A stretch of 64,000 nt of DNA from Deltaproteobacteria bacterium (GTDB taxonomy: Bacteria; Desulfobacterota; Dissulfuribacteria; Dissulfuribacterales; DYLC01): NCBI GenBank assembly GCA_028695735.1, contig JAQVIJ010000002.1, forward strand, positions 333,852-397,851, in the 5' to 3' direction. The notes below the pieces were generated by a model that saw only the letters and a list, made by a program, of their open reading frames with translations, was not told where the DNA came from and did no database searches. The position numbers and the translations under genes are program-made. This document shows, in pieces, positions 45,052 through 55,252 of this stretch; within the stretch, counting starts at the first letter, position 1; every line of letters begins with the position of its first letter.

Positions 45052-45211
45052 TATAAAAAGGGCCTGAGGGATAAGCAGCGTAATAATCCGCGCGGCAAGT
45101 ATTGCAATCAGTTTGGCAATTTGATATAAAAAGGGCCTGCCAATCTTTTTAGCTGGTTGCATGACATCAGCAATTGCAATCAGTTTGGCAATTTGATATA
45201 AAAAGGGCCTG
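45028..45211. CRISPR. CRISPR-like mini-array (3 repeats, 2 spacers) overlapping the uppP 3' end
   Basis: A 39-bp sequence occurs three times without a single mismatch: 45028-45066, 45101-45139 and 45173-45211. It begins ATTGCAATCAGTTTGGCAAT and ends AAAAAGGGCCTG. The intervening 34 bp (45067-45100) and 33 bp (45140-45172) are unrelated to each other by eye. The repeat contains a short inverted pair ATTGC/GCAAT. This geometry is that of a small CRISPR array. The first repeat, however, is the coding end of uppP including its TGA, and no cas genes lie in the window. Ordinary tandem duplication would also copy the spacers, so it does not explain the pattern. Confidence 0.6.
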
Positions 45212-45277
45212 TGAAATTCGGTGTCCTGCCGTTTTTTCGAGAAAGAAAATCCATTTTAACCCCAGGAGAAGAAGGTA

Positions 45278-45841
45278 ATGTACGATTCATCAGACCTTAG
45301 AAAGGGTCTCAAAATAGTCATAGACGGAACTCCATACATCGTCACAGATTTTCAGTTTTCCAAACCAGGGAAGGGCCAGGCCCTTTATAGATGCAAACTC
45401 AAAAACATGATGACCGGTTACACTATAGACAGGACATACCGGTCTGGTGAGAAATTCGAACCCGCTAATCTGGACGAGGTCCAGATGCAATTTCTTTATA
45501 AAGATGGCGACGGATTTCATTTCATGGATACCCAGAAGTATGAACAGGTCGCTCTGACCGAGGAACAGGTGGGGGAGGCCAAGAATTTTTTGAAGGAAAA
45601 CATGGAGGTCACGGTGTTGTTTTTTGACTCCACTCCCATCGACATCACGCTTCCCATCTTTGTTGAGCTTCAGGTCACCAAGTCTGATCCTGGTGTGCGT
45701 GGAGATACTGCCACCGGCGCTACAAAGCCTGCCACGCTGGAGACAGGTTATGTGATTCAGGTGCCACTTTTTATCGAGGAAGGTGATGTCTTGAAGATAG
45801 ACACTCGAACCGGCGAGTATGTGGAACGTGTAAAAAGATAA
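45278..45841 (+). CDS. efp: Elongation factor P
   Basis: A 187-residue factor that rescues ribosomes stalled at polyproline. Domain I carries the modification loop SKPGKGQALYR with Lys32 as the expected beta-lysylation site; domains II and III follow, ending with GYVIQVPLFIEEGDVLKIDTRTGEY in pieces. GGAGAAGAAGG precedes the ATG. It lies 66 bases after the last array repeat, so efp expression may have been affected by array insertion between uppP and efp. epmA follows seven bases after the stop. Confidence 0.96.
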   Translation: MYDSSDLRKGLKIVIDGTPYIVTDFQFSKPGKGQALYRCKLKNMMTGYTIDRTYRSGEKFEPANLDEVQMQFLYKDGDGFHFMDTQKYEQVALTEEQVGEAKNFLKENMEVTVLFFDSTPIDITLPIFVELQVTKSDPGVRGDTATGATKPATLETGYVIQVPLFIEEGDVLKIDTRTGEYVERVKR

Positions 45842-45848
45842 TCCGTGA

Positions 45849-46757
45849 ATGCAGAGATTGCGTCAGCGGGCCCTGATTCTTCAGGCTGTTCGTAATTTTT
45901 TCATCTCGCGTGAGTTTCTGGAGGTTCAGACTCCGGTGCTGGTATCCACCCTGGCGCCGGAACCTTATATAGAGGCCATTGAGGTGCCGTTAGGGAAGGG
46001 GGACTCACTTTATCTGATCACCTCTCCTGAATTGAATCTCAAAAGGCTCTTGGCCAAGGGGTTTGAACATATCTTTCAGATCACTCCAGCCTTTCGTAAA
46101 AATGAATGCGGGACAAAACATCTGACCGAGTTCACCCTTCTGGAGTGGTATTCGGTGTACAAGGATTATGTCTGGTTGATGGAGTGTTGCGAGGAATTGC
46201 TGCGCAATGCGGCTAAGGTAGCCGGTAATTGGCCGGTGATTGAGTATGGCGGCATGAAAATTCGACTGGACAGGCCTTTTTATCGGATTTCAGTGCAGGA
46301 GGCCTTTATCCAATGGGCGGGCTGGGATCCAGTGGCGAATTACGATGCAGACAGATTTGACCTGGACATGGTTGAAAAGGTGGAGCCTCATCTTTTGATG
46401 AATCGCCCCGTTTTCCTTTATGATTATCCAGCGCAGTGTGCCGCCCTTGCCAGGCGTTCTTCCAAGGATATACGAGTGGCGGAACGGGTGGAGTTGTATG
46501 CAGGCGGTCTGGAATTGGCCAATGGTTTTTCTGAGTTGACCGATGTAAAGGAGCAGATACAAAGATTTCAAGAGGATATGGAAAGGATGTCAGCCATGGG
46601 CAGGAGGCCCTACCCATGGCCTGCTGCCTTTTTGAACAGCCTTGAACTGCTTCCAGACTGTGCAGGCATGGCAATGGGCGTGGATAGGTTGGTGATGCTA
46701 TTGACTGACGCCAGGGTTATAGATGAGGTGGTGGCCTTTCCTTTCAAGGGCGTTTGA
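45849..46757 (+). CDS. epmA: EF-P--lysine ligase EpmA (GenX/PoxA)
   Basis: Class II lysyl-tRNA-synthetase-like enzyme of 302 residues without the anticodon-binding domain; it attaches (R)-beta-lysine to the EF-P lysine. Class II motif 2 reads FRKNECGTKHLTEFTLLEWY and motif 3 reads GMAMGVDRLVMLL near the C-terminus; ITSPELNLKRLLAKG is a family segment. It sits seven bases after efp, and the aminomutase expected to provide beta-lysine lies 0.4 kb beyond, which makes the assignment secure over a true lysyl-tRNA synthetase. Confidence 0.93.
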   Translation: MQRLRQRALILQAVRNFFISREFLEVQTPVLVSTLAPEPYIEAIEVPLGKGDSLYLITSPELNLKRLLAKGFEHIFQITPAFRKNECGTKHLTEFTLLEWYSVYKDYVWLMECCEELLRNAAKVAGNWPVIEYGGMKIRLDRPFYRISVQEAFIQWAGWDPVANYDADRFDLDMVEKVEPHLLMNRPVFLYDYPAQCAALARRSSKDIRVAERVELYAGGLELANGFSELTDVKEQIQRFQEDMERMSAMGRRPYPWPAAFLNSLELLPDCAGMAMGVDRLVMLLTDARVIDEVVAFPFKGV

Positions 46758-46760
46758 TTT

Positions 46761-47102
46761 TTATAGGATGATATTGTCCATTGCGCGTGCCCTGATGATC
46801 TCTTTAATTTGCAACTCCTGTTCCAGTTTGAGCCCGATGAATTTGATACCGACATTATACCTGATGCCCTTTTTCCTGGACCAAACCACTTCACCAGTTA
46901 CCTTGCTGGGCGGTAATGTTGGCAGTGTGAGGATTAGTTGTTTGCCCTTTTCAAGGTTGCGCAGGGTCTCTATTTGTAGGCCGCCTATACTGATATCCTT
47001 GATGGTGTCTGAGTAGAAATGAACGCCGTCTGAATAATTGAGCAATAATTGTACATCTACGCGCTCAAATTTTCTCTGGTTTGCTGTACGCGCGATGTTC
47101 AT
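46761..47102 (-). CDS. PilZ domain protein
   Basis: A single PilZ domain of 113 residues, the c-di-GMP receptor fold. The RxxxR motif reads RKFER (residues about 10-14) and the second motif DISIGG (about 36-41); both match the ligand-binding consensus. No other domain is attached. It starts 12 bases downstream of the aminomutase stop on the same strand, so it may be co-transcribed, and it converges with epmA. The output of the switch is unknown; pilC nearby is on the same strand but separate. Confidence 0.88.
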   Translation of the reverse strand: MNIARTANQRKFERVDVQLLLNYSDGVHFYSDTIKDISIGGLQIETLRNLEKGKQLILTLPTLPPSKVTGEVVWSRKKGIRYNVGIKFIGLKLEQELQIKEIIRARAMDNIIL

Positions 47103-47114
47103 TCTGGATTCCTT

Positions 47115-49605
<2,491 letters not shown>

Positions 49606-49625
49606 TTAGGCATATATTTTGAAAA

Positions 49626-49654
49626 AACATAATGAATCTTGGCATAAAAGTCAA
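49626..49654 (-). promoter_or_regulatory. Putative sigma-70 promoter of purA
   Basis: On the reverse strand, TTGACT (49654-49649), a 17-base spacer and TATGTT (49631-49626), about 115 bases upstream of the purA ATG. It lies within the purA-polA divergent region. Confidence 0.5.
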
Positions 49655-49683
49655 TTTTTTTGTGCCTGAAGAGAGTAGGTCAT

Positions 49684-52368
49684 ATGACAGCCGACCGTCC
49701 GCTGCTGTTGCTCGTAGATGCCAGCCCCTATCCATATCGCGCCTTCTATGCCATCAAGGCCAATTTGACCACTCAAGATGGTCTGCCCACGCGAGTCATT
49801 TACGGAGTGACCAATATGTTGCTGCGTGTCCTGAGAGAAAAAAGACCGGCCTATATGGCGGCTGTATGGGATGTAAAGGGTAAGAATTTCAGACATGAGC
49901 TTTATTCGGATTACAAGGCCAACAGACCCCCCATGCCCGAAGAGATCGGCATGCAACTACCCCATGTAAAAGAGATCATGAGCGCAATGGGGATATCCCA
50001 GATAGAATTGGAGGGGTATGAGGCGGATGATGTCATTGCATCCATCGTGAATGATATGCAGGGTCAGACCGACATCCTGATCATATCCGGAGACAAGGAC
50101 TTTACGCAGCTGCTTTCACCCCATGTGAACATTTGGGACCCCATGAAGGATGAATATTCGACACCTGAATCTGTCAAGGATGAGTTAGGGATAGAGCCGC
50201 CGGTCTTTGCAGATGTACTGGCGCTCGCAGGCGATAGCGCCGACAATATACCAGGTGTGCCGGGGATAGGTATGAAGACAGCCCTGGAACTGATGCGCAG
50301 ATACGGCAGCCTGGAGAACCTGATGCAAAAACTGAATGAGCTGCCTTCAAAGACAAGGGACAAGATCTTGAGCAACAAAGAGATGATTCCGCTCTGGAAA
50401 CGTCTCATAGAGTTAAATGCAGAAGTGCCCCTCTCTTATACCATAGAGGATTTCAGATTGAGACCCATGGATGAAGCCAGACTGGAGGGGCTTTTTAAGC
50501 GGTTCGAATTGCACAGTTTGCTGAAAAACATGCATGGAAAAATCGAGACCGTCCGGCATGTCAAGCAGGAGGAACCCACGGTTATTGAAAAGGAAACAAC
50601 AGGTCTCCCCGATGAAGATTGTGATTGTGACGTCCATGAGACTGCAACCATTCAGGAATTTTCGGCAGAACTGGATGTAATTGAAGAAACGGATTCCATA
50701 TTTTTGGAGATGGACATATCGAATCTGCCCAATCATGTTTTTTATATCAACAGTGTGATGCTATATGATGGTCATTCGAGATTAATATATTATCAATTAA
50801 GTAATGATGATATATTAACACAGAATTCTATGAATTTGGAGGCCAAAAAAATCTTCTTTGAGAAGATAATCGAGTTATTTAAGAAGAAAACTATCACTAA
50901 AATAGTATATAATTTAAAACAACAATTACTTGCTTATTCTAATGAAAGCTTTCCTATTTTTGATAATGTATTTGATGTACAAATAGCAGCTTATCTACTG
51001 AATAAAAAAAATAATGATTTATTCGATGCGAAAAATAAAAACTTACAAAAAATATCTAAAGTTGATTTGCAGTGTAAAAAAGTGAAATTCTTAAAAAGAT
51101 TATTCGATGTATTCAAGACAGAACTAAAAGAGAAGGAATTGTGGCGATTATTTTTTGAGATAGAAATGCCAATTGTCTATATATTGGCAGATATGGAGAA
51201 AAGAGGAGTAAAAATAGATACGAATGAAATGCAACGATTGAATATATATTTCACCAATAAAATTTATGAACTTGAAACCGATATTTATTCTGCGGCAGGC
51301 GTTAATTTCAATATAAATTCCACAAAGCAGCTGGCAGAGATATTGTTTGATAAACTGGGCCTGCCTCAACTGAAAAAGACCGCAAAAAAAACAGGATATT
51401 CCACAGATAATGAGGTGCTTACGGAACTGGCGCAGGTGCATCCGCTGCCGGATCTGATTTTGCAATACAGAAATCTCACAAAATTAAAATCAACATATAT
51501 TGATGGTATCCAGAAAGAAATAAATCCAGAGACGCATCGCATTCATACATCGTTCAATCAGACCGTTACAACCACTGGAAGACTCTCTTCGAGCAACCCA
51601 AATCTGCAGAATATCCCCATAAGAACCGAGGAGGGTAGAAAGATACGGAGGCTGTTCATAGCCGAAACCCCATATTACCTGCTTTCAGCTGATTATTCCC
51701 AGATTGACCTGCGTGTCCTGGCCTATTATTCTCAGGATGAGGCGTTGCTGAATGCCTTCAGGAAGGGCCTGGATATACATTCATATACCGCATCAGAGGT
51801 ATTCGGCGTCCGCATTGAAGATGTGACACCGGATATGCGGCGTCTGGCCAAGACCGTGAATTTCGGCATTGTATATGGCATGAGTCCCTTCGGTCTGGCT
51901 AAGAGTGTGGGCATAAGCCAGAAAGAGGCGAATGATTTTATAGAGCGCTATTTTGCAAGATATCAGGGTGTCAGAGGTTACATGCAAAGGACCATAGAGC
52001 AGGTGAGGGAATATGGATATGTGACCACCATTCTCGGCAGGAGAAGATATCTACCTGAAATACATAATAAAAATAAAGCAGTTAGGGAAGCTGCCGAGCG
52101 TATGGCCATAAATATGCCCATTCAGGGGAGTTCAGCCGATATAATAAAGCTTGCCATGATCGGGATATCCCGTTGGATACGGGATTCAGGCGTTCTGCTT
52201 TTCCCCTTGCTTCAGGTGCATGATGAATTGATCTTCGAGGCATCCCGTGCCTCGGTGCAGGAATTGGCCCAACGGGTCTGTTCGATTATGGAAGGGGTTT
52301 ATGATCTGGGAATCCCCCTGAAGGTGAATGTCTCGTGGGGCGAGAATTGGGCCGACATGGAAAAGTAA
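49684..52368 (+). CDS. polA: DNA polymerase I, 3'-5' exonuclease motifs missing
   Basis: 894 residues. The N-terminal 5'-3' exonuclease (about 1-290) is complete: LLLVDASPYPYRAFYA, YEADDVIAS, SGDKDFTQL, AGDSADNIPGVPGIGMKTA. The C-terminal polymerase is complete: DYSQIDLRVLA (motif A), RRLAKTVNFGIVYGMSPFGLA (motif B), LQVHDELIFE (motif C). The middle, where E. coli has the proofreading domain, lacks the motifs: DxE reads LEMD, NLKYD reads YNLKQQ, and no YxxxD is seen. That middle (about 50750-51330) is very AT-rich; two hand-counted 60-base lines hold 13 and 12 G+C, against 37 in a 5' line. It probably does not proofread. The start ATG has AGTAGG before it. Confidence 0.93.
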   Translation: MTADRPLLLLVDASPYPYRAFYAIKANLTTQDGLPTRVIYGVTNMLLRVLREKRPAYMAAVWDVKGKNFRHELYSDYKANRPPMPEEIGMQLPHVKEIMSAMGISQIELEGYEADDVIASIVNDMQGQTDILIISGDKDFTQLLSPHVNIWDPMKDEYSTPESVKDELGIEPPVFADVLALAGDSADNIPGVPGIGMKTALELMRRYGSLENLMQKLNELPSKTRDKILSNKEMIPLWKRLIELNAEVPLSYTIEDFRLRPMDEARLEGLFKRFELHSLLKNMHGKIETVRHVKQEEPTVIEKETTGLPDEDCDCDVHETATIQEFSAELDVIEETDSIFLEMDISNLPNHVFYINSVMLYDGHSRLIYYQLSNDDILTQNSMNLEAKKIFFEKIIELFKKKTITKIVYNLKQQLLAYSNESFPIFDNVFDVQIAAYLLNKKNNDLFDAKNKNLQKISKVDLQCKKVKFLKRLFDVFKTELKEKELWRLFFEIEMPIVYILADMEKRGVKIDTNEMQRLNIYFTNKIYELETDIYSAAGVNFNINSTKQLAEILFDKLGLPQLKKTAKKTGYSTDNEVLTELAQVHPLPDLILQYRNLTKLKSTYIDGIQKEINPETHRIHTSFNQTVTTTGRLSSSNPNLQNIPIRTEEGRKIRRLFIAETPYYLLSADYSQIDLRVLAYYSQDEALLNAFRKGLDIHSYTASEVFGVRIEDVTPDMRRLAKTVNFGIVYGMSPFGLAKSVGISQKEANDFIERYFARYQGVRGYMQRTIEQVREYGYVTTILGRRRYLPEIHNKNKAVREAAERMAINMPIQGSSADIIKLAMIGISRWIRDSGVLLFPLLQVHDELIFEASRASVQELAQRVCSIMEGVYDLGIPLKVNVSWGENWADMEK

Positions 52369-52425
52369 TTGATGCAAAACAGCCATAAAGCCTGTATATT
52401 GAAACATTCTGTAAAGGAGGGATAT

Positions 52426-53073
52426 ATGGATTTTTTTATAGATACCGCAAACCTTGATGAGATAAAAAAGGCCGCTGAACTGGGATTGGTGGATGGCGTC
52501 ACAACAAATCCATCCCTTGTCGCCAAAGAGGGATGTGACTTCAAGACACGTATCCGTGAGATATGCGAACTGGTGAGCGGGCCTGTAAGCGCCGAGGTAA
52601 TCGCCACTACCGCGCCTGAAATGATAAGGGAGGCCCGGGAGCTGGCGGAGATCGCCTTAAATGTGGTGGTCAAGATACCCATGACCACAGAGGGGCTGAA
52701 GGCCGCTAAAGAGCTCTCACAGCTGGGTATCAAGACCAATGTAACCCTGGTGTTTTCACCGCTTCAGGCCCTGTTGGCGGCCAAGGCAGGGGCTACATAT
52801 GTAAGTCCGTTTGTGGGCAGGCTGGATGATATCTCTCAGGACGGCATGGCATTGGTCGATGATATCGTGACGATTTACGACAATTATGCCATAGACACTC
52901 GCGTCATAGTGGCAAGCGTTCGAAATCCGGTGCATATTCTTCATGCGGCCAAGATTGGCGCTGATATTGCAACGATTCCATACAAGGTCATCGCTCAGCT
53001 GGCACACCATCCGCTTACAGACATCGGTCTGGCCAAATTTTTGAGTGATTGGGAAAAACTGTCGAAAAAATGA
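52426..53073 (+). CDS. Transaldolase / fructose-6-phosphate aldolase family protein
   Basis: A 215-residue TIM-barrel enzyme of the short TalC/FSA group. It starts [16 protein letters not shown], carries [13 protein letters not shown], the Schiff-base Lys83 in [46 protein letters not shown] in pieces and the C-terminal ASVRNP segment. Many short members act as true transaldolases in the pentose phosphate pathway; sequence alone cannot separate that from F6P aldolase. AAAGGAGGG precedes the ATG at 52426; upstream in-frame codons are non-homologous. Confidence 0.92.
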   Translation: MDFFIDTANLDEIKKAAELGLVDGVTTNPSLVAKEGCDFKTRIREICELVSGPVSAEVIATTAPEMIREARELAEIALNVVVKIPMTTEGLKAAKELSQLGIKTNVTLVFSPLQALLAAKAGATYVSPFVGRLDDISQDGMALVDDIVTIYDNYAIDTRVIVASVRNPVHILHAAKIGADIATIPYKVIAQLAHHPLTDIGLAKFLSDWEKLSKK

Positions 53074-53111
53074 CAGATAAACCATGTCTTGGCCCAGTGA
53101 GGAATTTGTAT

Positions 53112-53741
53112 ATGTTGATAAGATTTCTGCTCATTGCAGCGTGTTGTATGGCAGGCTGGCTGGCACCGGCAGTTGTGTCCGCTGGCGGCATCTACACATT
53201 CACGGATGCAAAGGGTGTGATACACTTTACCAACGTGCCCACCGATTCCCGTTATAAACCCATGGTCATCAAGGGTTATTCCAACACCTTTGTGGTGCGT
53301 GCATCTGGTCCCTCCAGAAGACAGCCCAATGCCAAGGAGATACAGAGGCGTATCCTGGATTATGAAAACACCATTCTTGCGGCGGCGCGAGCCCATTCCC
53401 TGGACCCTGCCCTTATAAAGGCGGTTATTGCAGCGGAATCGGCAGGGATTATGGATGCAGTGTCTCCCAAGGGCGCTATCGGCCTGATGCAGTTGATGCC
53501 TGGTACTGCCGCCGATCTCCTGATCTCCAATCCGCGCAATCCACATTACAATATATGGGGAGGTGCCCAGTATCTGAAACAGATGCTGGATCGTTTCAAC
53601 GGCAATGTAACCCTGGCCCTGGCGGCCTACAATGCCGGTCCTGCCACTGTGGAGAAGGCCGCAGGTGTGCCGTCTATTCCAGAGACTCAGGAATACATCA
53701 GACGGGTGATGAATCTCTGGCATGAATACAAGAAGAGTTGA
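53112..53741 (+). CDS. Lytic transglycosylase (SLT) with DUF4124 domain
   Basis: Periplasmic peptidoglycan-cleaving enzyme of 209 residues: signal peptide (1-24, ending VVSA), DUF4124 segment (GGIYTFTDAKGVIHFTNVP) and the SLT domain with catalytic Glu109 in VIAAESAG, KGAIGLMQLMPGTA, GAQYLKQML and AAYNAGP. It makes 1,6-anhydromuropeptides. An ATG at 53070 overlapping the transaldolase stop is possible, but GTGAGGAA with correct spacing precedes the ATG at 53112, which starts the signal peptide. Confidence 0.92.
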   Translation: MLIRFLLIAACCMAGWLAPAVVSAGGIYTFTDAKGVIHFTNVPTDSRYKPMVIKGYSNTFVVRASGPSRRQPNAKEIQRRILDYENTILAAARAHSLDPALIKAVIAAESAGIMDAVSPKGAIGLMQLMPGTAADLLISNPRNPHYNIWGGAQYLKQMLDRFNGNVTLALAAYNAGPATVEKAAGVPSIPETQEYIRRVMNLWHEYKKS

Positions 53742-53767
53742 ACTGATACGTCATAGAGGATTCTGAT

Positions 53768-54196
53768 ATGGACAAGAGAATGCTTGTGTTGCGCTTTCCC
53801 AACAGCATCACCGATAAACCTATAGTGTGCAGGCTAAGCCGTGATTTTTCTTTGGATTTTAACATTCTAAAAGCCGAGATATTTCCTGGCCGCGAGGGAT
53901 TGATGGTGCTGGAGATATCGGGGCCAAAAAAGGAAATGAGCAAGGGGCTTGCCTATTTGAAGGCTCAGGGTGTGGTGGTCACGCCTGTAGCCCGGGAAAT
54001 ACGCAGAAATGACGAGACCTGCATTCAGTGCGGGGCATGTACCGGCATGTGTCCGACGCAGGCCTTGAGCATTGAGCCAGGGACATTTCGCGTGCTTTTC
54101 GATCCCAGGAAATGTACAGCATGCGGTATGTGTCTCATGATCTGCCCTGTCAGGGCCATGGAGATACGTTTTGCCAAGGAAAAGATCCTGGCCTGA
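53768..54196 (+). CDS. NIL domain and 2[4Fe-4S] ferredoxin protein
   Basis: A 142-residue protein with an N-terminal NIL domain (about residues 1-78; RFPNSITDKPIVCRLSRDF) and a bacterial ferredoxin domain with two full cluster motifs: C85-x2-C88-x2-C91-x3-C95P and C116-x2-C119-x2-C122-x3-C126P. NIL-ferredoxins of this kind occur in sulfate reducers and methanogens and have been tied to sulfur insertion steps such as homocysteine formation. Here the next genes are mnmA and mtaB, both sulfur-adding tRNA enzymes, so a sulfur- or electron-supply role is a reasonable guess. Confidence 0.88.
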   Translation: MDKRMLVLRFPNSITDKPIVCRLSRDFSLDFNILKAEIFPGREGLMVLEISGPKKEMSKGLAYLKAQGVVVTPVAREIRRNDETCIQCGACTGMCPTQALSIEPGTFRVLFDPRKCTACGMCLMICPVRAMEIRFAKEKILA

Positions 54197-54214
54197 CCCT
54201 TTCTTTTTCATTCC

Positions 54215-55252
54215 TTGCATTCCAACAATAAACGCTCTGTATTGGTGGCCTTGAGCGGTGGTGTGGACAGCGCCGCCGCCGTCATTTTGCTGAAAGCAGC
54301 CCATTGGCATGTAGAGGCGTTTCATATGGAGATATCCCCTGCCGGTGTTGAAAAGGCCCGTGAACTGGCTGCCCTTTTGGGAGTAAGACTGCATGTTTTG
54401 AATGTTGATGCGGTGTTTCAAAAAGATGTAGTGGATTATCTGATTCAGAACTATGCAGCAGGCCTTACGCCAAATCCATGTGTGCGCTGTAATGCCCTGG
54501 TAAAATTCAGGCTTGGCGATAGACTTCGTAAAGAGCTTGGTCTGGGCTGTTTTGCAACCGGCCATTATGCCAGGCTCTTGGACGGCGGTATGCATAAAAG
54601 ATTGATGAAGGGCGTGGATTTACAAAAGGACCAGTCCTATTTTCTCCATCAGGTGCCCATTGAGTTCCTGGACAACACCATCTTTCCCCTTGGAAATCTT
54701 ACCAAACAACAGGTGCGTGAATTGGCTGTGTTTCATGGCATAGAAGGGGTGGTCTCGCTGGAAAGCCAGGATGTGTGTTTTATTTCAGGGGATTATCGTG
54801 AATTTCTGATGTCGAGGGCCGCGGTCTTTGCGTTTCAGCCCGGGGATGTGGTGACCGCTGACGGAGTAGTCCTCGGAAGGCATTCGGGTATAGCCGGCTA
54901 TACCATTGGTCAGAGACATGGTCTTGGTATCCCTGATGCAACACCTTATTATGTCCTGTCGATAGAGGCGGCTACAAACAGAGTGATAGTGGGGAAAAAA
55001 GAGGATTTGATGCGCGGTTTCTGTGTGGTGCGCAGTATAAACTGGCTGGTCTCATTTGAGGAAGCCGTTTCCATGCCATGTGAGGTGCGCTTGCGTTATA
55101 GACATAAAGGGGTGTCAGCCAGGCTGGAACCGGCAGATTCCCATGAAATAACGGTGTTATTCGATGAACCGGTTATGGCTGTCACACCCGGCCAATTTGC
55201 AGTTTTTTACAGGGGGGAACAGGTGTTGGGCGGCGGTGAGATATGCGGATAG
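54215..55252 (+). CDS. mnmA: tRNA-specific 2-thiouridylase MnmA
   Basis: Adds sulfur to U34 of tRNA-Lys, -Glu and -Gln. The 345-residue protein has the PP-loop VALSGGVDSA near residue 14, FATGHYAR, QSYFLHQVP, a catalytic Cys pair C89-x2-C92 in TPNPCVRCNALVKF, and the second catalytic Cys188 in SQDVCFI; the C-terminal barrel has GYTIGQRHGLGIP. Many MnmA proteins have PDxxC at the first site; the CxxC form here, with Cys188, could hold an iron-sulfur cluster. The start is a TTG (54215) without a clear ribosome binding site; TTG 54242 or GTG 54245 are alternatives. It overlaps mtaB by 10 bases. Confidence 0.92.
   Translation: MHSNNKRSVLVALSGGVDSAAAVILLKAAHWHVEAFHMEISPAGVEKARELAALLGVRLHVLNVDAVFQKDVVDYLIQNYAAGLTPNPCVRCNALVKFRLGDRLRKELGLGCFATGHYARLLDGGMHKRLMKGVDLQKDQSYFLHQVPIEFLDNTIFPLGNLTKQQVRELAVFHGIEGVVSLESQDVCFISGDYREFLMSRAAVFAFQPGDVVTADGVVLGRHSGIAGYTIGQRHGLGIPDATPYYVLSIEAATNRVIVGKKEDLMRGFCVVRSINWLVSFEEAVSMPCEVRLRYRHKGVSARLEPADSHEITVLFDEPVMAVTPGQFAVFYRGEQVLGGGEICG

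Noticed and set aside
45028-45211. Simple tandem duplication as an explanation of the 39-bp repeats
   Set aside because: The 33-34-bp sequences between repeats are unrelated, while the repeats are identical; duplication of a 72-73-bp unit would keep both parts.
52995-54595. Two 242-codon reverse open frames (52995-53723 and 53867-54595)
   Set aside because: They lie opposite well-supported genes (lytic transglycosylase, ferredoxin, mnmA) and contain Cys/His-rich, structureless sequence typical of antisense frames.
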